In this document: in pieces, positions 58,083 through 64,000 of the stretch
How the letters are laid out: each line of letters starts with the position of its first letter
Position numbering within the stretch: position 1 is the stretch's first letter
DNA from: Pantoea sp. IMH
Lineage (GTDB): Bacteria; Pseudomonadota; Gammaproteobacteria; Enterobacterales; Enterobacteriaceae
Assembly: GCF_000599885.1 (NCBI RefSeq)
Contig: NZ_JFGT01000004.1
Span: 248,001 to 312,000, forward strand
DNA: 64,000 nucleotides
Reading direction: 5' to 3'
Notes under the pieces: model-generated
Told to the model about the DNA's origin: nothing
The model's input: the letters and a program-made list of their open reading frames with translations, nothing else
Database searches by the model: none
Position numbers and translations under genes: made by a program

Positions 58083-59390
58083 ATGAACACTGACCTGTAC
58101 TCCTCCACGCTCCGGCAGCTCAACGCCAAAATTATCCCGTTTATCATGATCTGTTATTTCGTGGCGAATCTCGATAAAACCAATATTTCCATCGCCGCGC
58201 TGCAGATGAACGCCGATCTTGGCCTTTCGGCCAGCATGTACGGTCTGGGCGTTGGCATGTTTTACATCTCTTATATCCTCTTTGAGATCCCCAGCAATAT
58301 CATCATGACCAAAGTCGGTGCCCGCCGCTGGATTGCCCGCATCATGATCACCTGGGGGATCGTCAGTACCGGTATGGCTTTCGTGCAGAGCGCCAATCAG
58401 CTTTACGTGATGCGTTTTTTACTGGGCATGGCCGAGGCGGGCTTCGCGCCGGGAATTATTTACTATATTTCCTGCTGGTTTCCAAAAAGCAATCGCGCCC
58501 GTGCGATGTCTTTCTTCTATATGGGATCGGTAGCGGCCTCCATCATTGGCCTGCCTGTCTCCGGCGCGCTACTCAACCTGCACGGTATTGCCGATGTGGC
58601 CGGCTGGCGCTGGCTGTTTGCGTTAGAAGGTTTGCCAGCGGTTATCCTGGGCTGTCTGGTGCTGTGGCGGCTGCCGGATACACCGGAACAGGCGCCCTGG
58701 CTCAACAGCGATCAGAAATCCTGGCTTCGCCAGCGTCTCCAGCAGGACAACGCTGGTGTTGAGATCGGCAAAGGTCATGGTCTGCGTGCCCTGAAGGATA
58801 AAACCGTACTGCTGCTAAGCCTGGTGTGGTTCTTACAGGCGTTTGGCTCTATCGGCATCACGCTGTTTATGCCGCTGATTGTGAAAAGCATGGCGGCCGA
58901 TCAGAGCAACCTGGCGATAGGCCTGCTTTCGGCGGTGCCTTTTGTGATGGCCTGCCTGTTTATGTATCTGAATGGCCGTCACTCTGACCGGACCAACGAG
59001 CGCTCCTGGCACCTTGGACTGCCGCTGATCCTCTCCGGCCTCTGCCTGACCCTGGCTATTTACGCCAATAACCTGATGGTCTCCTATCTGTTGCTGATGC
59101 TGACGGTGGGCTTTAACTTTGCGCTGACGCCTATCTTCTGGGCGGTGACGACGGAGAAACTGGCGGGCCTTGCGGCGGCAGCCTCGATCGCCTTTATCAA
59201 TACGGTCGCCAATTTTGTGGGACTCGGTCTGCCGCCGATCCTCGGCAAAATCAAAGATGTCACGAACAGCTACCAGTACGGCCTGCTGATTGTGGCGGTC
59301 GCGCTGATTGTCGGCGGTGTGATTGGCATTATCGTTTCCCGCCCGTCCCGTCCTGCCAAAACCCCACCTCACCCTGTGACGGAGAGCTGA
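58083..59390 (+). CDS. MFS transporter, anion:cation symporter family, in the dgoT position
   Basis: 435-residue permease with about twelve helices. CYFVANLDKTNISIAALQM and FFYMGSVAASIIGLPVSGALL are characteristic of the ACS family branch that includes tartrate and rhamnonate transporters. It differs clearly from E. coli DgoT at the N-terminus and length, yet follows dgoD after 189 bp, so it probably imports galactonate or a related sugar acid. A short hairpin GCGGGC/GCCCGC precedes it. The next gene starts 1 bp after its stop. Confidence 0.88.
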   Translation: MNTDLYSSTLRQLNAKIIPFIMICYFVANLDKTNISIAALQMNADLGLSASMYGLGVGMFYISYILFEIPSNIIMTKVGARRWIARIMITWGIVSTGMAFVQSANQLYVMRFLLGMAEAGFAPGIIYYISCWFPKSNRARAMSFFYMGSVAASIIGLPVSGALLNLHGIADVAGWRWLFALEGLPAVILGCLVLWRLPDTPEQAPWLNSDQKSWLRQRLQQDNAGVEIGKGHGLRALKDKTVLLLSLVWFLQAFGSIGITLFMPLIVKSMAADQSNLAIGLLSAVPFVMACLFMYLNGRHSDRTNERSWHLGLPLILSGLCLTLAIYANNLMVSYLLLMLTVGFNFALTPIFWAVTTEKLAGLAAAASIAFINTVANFVGLGLPPILGKIKDVTNSYQYGLLIVAVALIVGGVIGIIVSRPSRPAKTPPHPVTES

Positions 59391-59391
59391 G

Positions 59392-60333
59392 ATGAAAGCG
59401 AAAGTGTTAAAGCAGGCGAGCCTGCCGGAACCGCTGCTGGCCGCGCTCCGGGCGCGCTATGACGTGGTGGAATACGCTGACCTGACCGGCCAGGATTTTG
59501 CCGCACTGGCCGGTGAATTTCAGGTGGTACTGACCAATGGCGAAGCCGTGGTGACGGCTGAGTTTATGGCGTCGTTGCCGAATCTGGCACTGGTGGCGGT
59601 ATTTGGCGTCGGCTACGACGGCGTGGACGTTAAGGCGGCGGCACAGCAGAAGGTGGCGGTAACGCACACGCCCGACGTCCTGACGGAGGATGTTGCCGAT
59701 CTGGCGCTTGGCCTGATGCTGGCCACGTCACGCCAGATTGTGGGCGCCCAGACGTTTATTCAGCAGGGGAAATGGTCACAGGGAAGCTATCCCTGGACGC
59801 GAAAAATGTCCGGCTCGCGCCTTGGCATCGTAGGATTAGGCCGCATTGGTCTGGCTGCGGCTAAGCGTGCCCGGGCATTTGATATGACCATCGCCTATTG
59901 CAACCGTTCGCCGTTGCCAGGCGTGGATTACGCTTATCAGCCCGATCTGCTAAGGCTGGCTCAGGAGAGTGATTACCTGCTGATTTGCGTACCGGGTTTG
60001 GCCAGCAACCGGCATCTGATCAACCGTGAGGTGATGGATGCGCTGGGCCGGGAAGGGATCCTGATTAACGTGGGACGGGGCAGCGTTGTGGATGAAGAGG
60101 CGCTGATTGCCGCTCTGGAAGAGGGTACGCTTGGCGGCGCGGGTCTGGATGTATTCAGCCACGAGCCGCAGGTTCCCGAAGCGCTCCAGCATCGTGCGAA
60201 CGTGGTTATCACGCCGCATATGGCGAGCGCCACCCGGAGCACGCGCAGGGCGATGTCTCAGCGGGTGATGGATAACGTGAACGCCTTTTTCGCCGGACAG
60301 CCACTGGTAACGCCAGTACCGGAAACCCGCTGA
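59392..60333 (+). CDS. D-2-hydroxyacid dehydrogenase, GhrB/hydroxypyruvate reductase-like
   Basis: NAD(P)-dependent reductase of 313 residues. Rossmann motif GLGRIGLAAAKRA; catalytic Arg in NVGRGSVVDE, Glu in DVFSHEPQVPE and His in TPHMASAT. Starting 1 bp after the transporter, it is cotranscribed, which suggests it reduces a 2-keto acid tied to sugar-acid catabolism. E. coli has cbrA, not this gene, here. Confidence 0.9.
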   Translation: MKAKVLKQASLPEPLLAALRARYDVVEYADLTGQDFAALAGEFQVVLTNGEAVVTAEFMASLPNLALVAVFGVGYDGVDVKAAAQQKVAVTHTPDVLTEDVADLALGLMLATSRQIVGAQTFIQQGKWSQGSYPWTRKMSGSRLGIVGLGRIGLAAAKRARAFDMTIAYCNRSPLPGVDYAYQPDLLRLAQESDYLLICVPGLASNRHLINREVMDALGREGILINVGRGSVVDEEALIAALEEGTLGGAGLDVFSHEPQVPEALQHRANVVITPHMASATRSTRRAMSQRVMDNVNAFFAGQPLVTPVPETR

Positions 60334-60375
60334 ATGCATTACCCTTAGCAGCAGTTAAGTCTAAGGGTGGGTAAC

Positions 60376-61653
60376 ATGACGGAAACGCAGCTGACTTTTG
60401 ATGACCGGAACCATCAGCTTACTAATATCAATGTCTGGACCGGAGACAGTCAGTGGCTGGTTTACGACGTCCGCCCCTCCGGGGCTTCGTTTACCAGCCT
60501 GACCATTGAACGGGTTAATCTGAGCGGACAAACTGAGATTGTTTTTCAGGCGAAGGAGGGCGCGCACGTTGGCGTCGTCACCGCGAGTCCCGATCTGCCG
60601 CCGCGCTATGTCTGTATCCATGGGCCAGAGCGCCCTGATGCCCGCTGGAAGTATGACTTTCACCACCGCCGCGGCGTGATTATTCAGCATGGCCAGGCGG
60701 AAAATCTGGATGCCTGCGATATCACGCCTCCCTACACGCCCGGCGCGCTGCGTGGCGGATCTCATGTTCATGTTTTCAGCCCGGACGGATCGCGGCTGAG
60801 TTTTACCTATAACGATCACGTTATGCACGAACGGGACAGCAAAGAGGATCTGCGTAATGTGGGCGTGGCGGTTCCCCTGCACCCAGTTTGTCCGCCGAAG
60901 CAGTATCCGCGCGAATATGACGGCAGCCACTTCTGTGTTCTGGTCACCCAGACAACGTCCACCCCCCGACCAGGGAGCGATGAAATTAACCGCGCTTATG
61001 AAGAGGGCTGGATCGGCACCTCGGGCTATTTGCGGCCGGACGGCCAGCGTCAGCGCTGGGCGCTGGCATTTATTGGCGATACCAGCGCCGTCAGTGGTGA
61101 AACGGTGCCGGAAGTGTTTATCGTCGATTTGCCGGAAAAGATGGCGGACTATGCGCTGGCCGGTGATGCCCCGCTGGAGGGAACAGAAACGCGGCTGCCC
61201 GCGCCGCCGCGAGCGGTTAAGCAGCGAAGGCTGACGTTCACCCATACGCGTACTTTTCCCGGCCTGGCTACCACGCCACGCCACTGGTTGCGAAGTTCAC
61301 CCACGGGCTGCACCATCGCTTTTTTGATGAAGGATGAGGCGGGCGTGGTGCAGCTGTGGTGCATCTCGCCAAATGGCGGCGAGCCGCGACAGATAACGTC
61401 GGTGAAGAGCGATATCCAGTCAGCCTTCAGCTGGCACCCTGATGGTGATGCGGTAGCGCTGATTCAGGATAACAGCGTGATGCTGTGTGACATCGCGTCC
61501 GGGAAAATGCAGCGACTGACCGCCCGCACGCCTGAAGCGCCCTGCGCGGAGGCGGTTGTCTGCTCCCCTGATGGCCGGTATGTGGCCTATATGCGCCACG
61601 TTCAGCGCTATCAGCAGCTCTTTGTTACGGAGACGGGGCGTCAGCGCGGCTGA
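60376..61653 (+). CDS. yidR: DUF3748 family protein YidR, predicted beta-propeller
   Basis: 425 residues from the ATG at 60376 (AAGGGTGG upstream); a GTG 9 bp earlier is possible. Repeated TolB/WD40-like blades, such as HVFSPDGSRLSFTYN, WHPDGDAVALIQD and VCSPDGRYVAYMR, indicate a propeller. No enzymatic function is known. The place next to yidQ and ibpA is the same as in E. coli. It converges on yidQ with a 4-bp gap. Confidence 0.9.
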   Translation: MTETQLTFDDRNHQLTNINVWTGDSQWLVYDVRPSGASFTSLTIERVNLSGQTEIVFQAKEGAHVGVVTASPDLPPRYVCIHGPERPDARWKYDFHHRRGVIIQHGQAENLDACDITPPYTPGALRGGSHVHVFSPDGSRLSFTYNDHVMHERDSKEDLRNVGVAVPLHPVCPPKQYPREYDGSHFCVLVTQTTSTPRPGSDEINRAYEEGWIGTSGYLRPDGQRQRWALAFIGDTSAVSGETVPEVFIVDLPEKMADYALAGDAPLEGTETRLPAPPRAVKQRRLTFTHTRTFPGLATTPRHWLRSSPTGCTIAFLMKDEAGVVQLWCISPNGGEPRQITSVKSDIQSAFSWHPDGDAVALIQDNSVMLCDIASGKMQRLTARTPEAPCAEAVVCSPDGRYVAYMRHVQRYQQLFVTETGRQRG

Positions 61654-61657
61654 TGGC

Positions 61658-62014
61658 TTAATGGGCGGTGGTAAGTGGAGCCGCGCTGGCAAGGCTGGCC
61701 GCTGTCCCGTTCTGTTTTTCGCTACGCAGTATCCTTTCACGCGGAGAGTCGGCGGCTTTATCGCTTCCTGAACGGTAATAATCCCAGGGCAGCAGCAGCG
61801 TATCCATCAGGGCGGAAAAAGGCAGATCAACGGCGGCCAGCGGGCGCATCACCCAGCCGCTTTCCGGATTGGTGATGGTTTCATAGCTGGCGCGGGTGCC
61901 GGGATAGTATCCCTGATCGGGCCCGGAGTGAGACATCATGCTGGAACAACCGGTGGTACTGACGACGGCGAGACAGGCCAGCAGACCGGCGAAACGGTAT
62001 GGCTTTATAATCAT
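61658..62014 (-). CDS. yidQ: DUF1375 lipoprotein YidQ
   Basis: Predicted outer-membrane lipoprotein of 118 residues. Start 62014 has AAGGG 9 nt upstream; two earlier ATGs are alternatives. Signal peptide MIIKPYRFAGLLACLAVV ends in TTGC-SS, a slightly atypical lipobox. Conserved YYPGTRAS and DTLLLPWDYYRS match YidQ. Divergent from ibpA. Confidence 0.9.
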   Translation of the reverse strand: MIIKPYRFAGLLACLAVVSTTGCSSMMSHSGPDQGYYPGTRASYETITNPESGWVMRPLAAVDLPFSALMDTLLLPWDYYRSGSDKAADSPRERILRSEKQNGTAASLASAAPLTTAH

Positions 62015-62177
62015 ATTCATCATCCCTTCAGTCGCGGCGAGGCCGCCCTGATTATGATCGTCGATATGCAGGGAAGATCCCGGTCACTCTGTGGCGACTC
62101 ATGCACTGATACGACGAATTCTTCCCTGAGTTTATGCCATTCACAGCACGTGGGTTAAGAAATTTGCGTTTTGGCCC

Positions 62178-62205
62178 CTTGAAACTCCCGGCGCCGTCAC
62201 CATTT
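62178..62205 (+). promoter_or_regulatory. Sigma-32 promoter of ibpA
   Basis: CTTGAAA (62178-62184), a 13-bp spacer and CACCATTT (62198-62205) match the heat-shock consensus CTTGAAA-N13-15-CCCCATNT. Confidence 0.92.
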
Positions 62206-62211
62206 TATTCT

Positions 62212-62316
62212 CAGGTTCACCGAAGCCTGTGCCGACAGGGCAGCGCGGAGGGACCGGAAGCCCGTCCATCGTGGAGGGTTTTGAAACTTATCTCGCTGAT
62301 AATCAGGAGTCGTAAC
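62212..62316 (+). promoter_or_regulatory. ROSE-type RNA thermometer in the ibpA leader
   Basis: Leader of about 105 nt with stems. The last one pairs CTCGCTGA (62292-62299) with TCAGGAG (62303-62309), leaving one bulged G and burying the Shine-Dalgarno AGGAG. This is the diagnostic ROSE arrangement that melts on heating. Confidence 0.88.
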
Positions 62317-62736
62317 ATGCGTAACTTTGATCTTGCACCTCTCTATCGTTCTTCTATCGGTTTTGACCGTCTGATTAATATGCTGGAATCAGCAAATCAG
62401 GGCCAGAGCAACGGCGGCTACCCTCCGTATAACGTTGAGCTGGTGGCGGAAAACCAGTACCGGATTACCATTGCCGTGGCCGGCTTTGCCCAGGACGAAC
62501 TGGACATCACCGCCCATGACAACCTGCTTACCGTTCGCGGTTCCCATCCTGAAGAGCAGCAGGAACGCACTTACCTCTACCAGGGTATCGCGGAACGCAA
62601 CTTTGAACGTAAATTCCAGCTGGCCGATCATGTGAACGTGCGTGATGCCCGCCTGGAAAATGGTCTGTTGTCCATCGACCTGGAGCGTATTGTGCCTGAA
62701 GAGAACAAGCCGCGCCGGATTGAAATTATCAAATAA
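62317..62736 (+). CDS. ibpA: Small heat shock protein IbpA
   Basis: ATP-independent chaperone that binds aggregating proteins. 139 residues (E. coli 137): N-terminal arm [20 protein letters not shown], alpha-crystallin domain ([20 protein letters not shown] ... [11 protein letters not shown]) and C-terminal IEI motif. ibpB does not follow; a terminator and then avtA do. A lone ibpA fits Erwiniaceae, which are reported to have lost ibpB. Confidence 0.97.
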   Translation: MRNFDLAPLYRSSIGFDRLINMLESANQGQSNGGYPPYNVELVAENQYRITIAVAGFAQDELDITAHDNLLTVRGSHPEEQQERTYLYQGIAERNFERKFQLADHVNVRDARLENGLLSIDLERIVPEENKPRRIEIIK

Positions 62737-62746
62737 CAGACGAAAC

Positions 62747-62774
62747 AAGGGCCGCCATCCGCGGCCCTTTTTTT
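62747..62774 (+). terminator. Terminator of ibpA
   Basis: 9-bp stem AAGGGCCGC / GCGGCCCTT with a CATCC loop and a seven-T run that reaches the avtA stop codon. Confidence 0.93.
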
Positions 62775-64000
62775 ATCCTTCCCGGTGCGCCCGCTCAATT
62801 TCTTCGGCCAGGATCACAATGCCTTTCTCGATAATTTCCCCTTCCGGCACATAGTTCATGCGCATGCATTGATGCGTATGCGGCCAGTCGTGCTCAAGAC
62901 CGGGAAAGAAAAAGTGTCCCGGCACCATCAGTACGCCGCGAAGCTTCAGGCGCTGGTAGAGCACCTCGGTGGAAACCGGCAGATCTTTAAACCAGAGCCA
63001 GAGAAAAATCGCCCCTTCCGGTTTATGAATTAAACAGCGCTCCTCAGGCAAATAACGGCGAATTATCGCAATGGTCTGTTTTACCCGCTCCAGATAGAAA
63101 GGCCCGATCACCTCCTGCGACAGCCGCAGCAAGTCGCCACGCTTAATCATCTCATCGGCTATCGCCGGACCGATACTGCCGGGGGCCAGGCTGATAATCC
63201 CGTTCATGTTACTGATTGCAGAGATAACTTTCTCGTCGGCAACAATAATGCCGCAGCGCGCGCCAGGCAGACCCAGCTTGGAGAGGCTCATGCACAAGAT
63301 AATGTTCGGATTCCACAGCGGACGCGCTTCGCTGAAAATAATGCCGGGGAAAGGAACGCCGTAAGCATTATCGATCAGCAGCGGGATCTCATGCTGCTGC
63401 GCCAGCGCATCCAGCTTTAACAGTTCTTCATCGGTAATGACGTTGCCGGTCGGATTGGTCGGGCGCGACACACAGATCAGCCCCGTTTCGTCGGTAACGG
63501 GCAAATGGGCGAAATCGACATGGTATTTGAATTGCCCTTCAGGAAGCAGTTCGATATCCGGGCGGGCGGAAACAAACAACTCTTCATCCAGCCCCGCATC
63601 GGCATAACCCAGATATTCCGGCGCCAGCGGAAAAAGCACATGTTTTTTGCTGCCATCGGACCGGCGGCCCGCATAAAGGTTAAAGAGATAAAAGAACGCG
63701 CTCTGACTGCCGTTGGTCAGGGCGATATTCTCCGGCCCGATCTGCCAGCCAAACTGATCGCGCAACAGCGCCGCAAGCGATGCCAGCAGCGTCGTTTTAC
63801 CCCTGGGGCCATCGTAGTTGCAGAGCGCTTCAGCCAGTTTGCCCTCGCTGTGCATCTGCTGCAAAAGCTGAACAAAATACTCATTCATGGCGGGGATCTG
63901 GGCCGGGTTGCCGCCGCCGAGCATTACGGTGCCCGGCGTGCGTAAGCCTTCACCCATATCTTCCATCAGGCGTGCGATACCTGAGTGGCGCGTAAATTTA
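62773..64000 (-). CDS. avtA: Valine-pyruvate aminotransferase AvtA (N-terminus cut by window edge)
   Basis: PLP-dependent transaminase producing valine from 2-ketoisovalerate with alanine as donor. The reading frame continues to the window end: upstream of MEDMGEGLRTPG it reads KFTRHSGIARL, matching AvtA after its first residues, so about eight N-terminal residues are missing. PLP-lysine is in MSLSKLGLPGARCG; LTNGSQSAFFYLFNL and PTNPTGNVITDEEL are conserved. Converges on ibpA. In E. coli avtA is elsewhere, so synteny breaks here. Confidence 0.96.
   Translation of the reverse strand, partial: KFTRHSGIARLMEDMGEGLRTPGTVMLGGGNPAQIPAMNEYFVQLLQQMHSEGKLAEALCNYDGPRGKTTLLASLAALLRDQFGWQIGPENIALTNGSQSAFFYLFNLYAGRRSDGSKKHVLFPLAPEYLGYADAGLDEELFVSARPDIELLPEGQFKYHVDFAHLPVTDETGLICVSRPTNPTGNVITDEELLKLDALAQQHEIPLLIDNAYGVPFPGIIFSEARPLWNPNIILCMSLSKLGLPGARCGIIVADEKVISAISNMNGIISLAPGSIGPAIADEMIKRGDLLRLSQEVIGPFYLERVKQTIAIIRRYLPEERCLIHKPEGAIFLWLWFKDLPVSTEVLYQRLKLRGVLMVPGHFFFPGLEHDWPHTHQCMRMNYVPEGEIIEKGIVILAEEIERAHREG

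Noticed and set aside
60361-61284. Minus-strand frame antisense to yidR
   Set aside because: yidR matches a known family on the plus strand; the antisense frame does not.

Overview
The window is a gamma-proteobacterial chromosome segment that carries the replication origin. Gene content, order and protein lengths match Enterobacterales: kup-ravA-viaA, asnC-mioC-oriC-mnmG-rsmG-atpIBEFHAGDC-glmUS-pstSCAB-phoU, then mnmE-yidC-yidD-rnpA-rpmH / dnaA-dnaN-recF-gyrB. An ovothiol synthase gene (ovoA), ibpA without ibpB, and loss of several genes found here in E. coli (asnA, chrR, tnaA, yidB, cbrA) point to the Erwinia/Pantoea group (Erwiniaceae). The genus is an inference.

Layout. 1-2.8 kb: end of the ribose operon rbsDAC on the minus strand, with two RbsR-type palindromes upstream. 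3.0-5.7 kb: ygiW diverging from the two-component pair qseBC, inserted between rbs and kup. 5.7-10.8 kb: kup (potassium uptake) and ravA-viaA (AAA+ ATPase and its VWA partner). 10.9-13.0 kb: ovoA, in the place asnA usually occupies. 13.1-14.8 kb: asnC, mioC and a complete oriC with DnaA boxes R4, R3, R2, a possible R5 and R1, plus three AT-rich 13-mers. 14.8-25.2 kb: mnmG, rsmG, an 838-bp non-coding leader, and the nine-gene ATP synthase operon. 25.4-33.9 kb: glmU-glmS (UDP-GlcNAc synthesis) and the phosphate operon pstSCAB-phoU behind two Pho boxes.

33.9-41.8 kb is the variable part. It holds an MFS transporter, yieH, adeP, a phosphopantetheinyl-transferase-like protein (yieE) whose catalytic motifs are eroded, two tandem-repeat tracts (8-bp and 7-bp units), a 1.1-kb AT-rich stretch with broken reading frames, and a divergent TetR/oxidoreductase pair with two copies of a 16-bp operator-like repeat.

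41.8-52.5 kb: the mnmE-yidC-yidD-rnpA-rpmH group on the minus strand and dnaA-dnaN-recF-gyrB on the plus strand. A roughly 180-bp structured insertion separates dnaN and recF, which are normally adjacent. 52.6-64 kb: a cysteine-rich LuxR-type regulator, yidA, the galactonate operon dgoRKAD with an unusual transporter and a 2-hydroxyacid dehydrogenase, yidR, yidQ, the heat-shock gene ibpA with a sigma-32 promoter and ROSE-type thermometer, and the start-truncated avtA.

Most of the window is housekeeping DNA. The observations most worth following are ovoA replacing asnA beside asnC, the dnaN-recF insertion, the degenerate YieE, the twin TetR operators, and the two tandem-repeat loci in the variable region.
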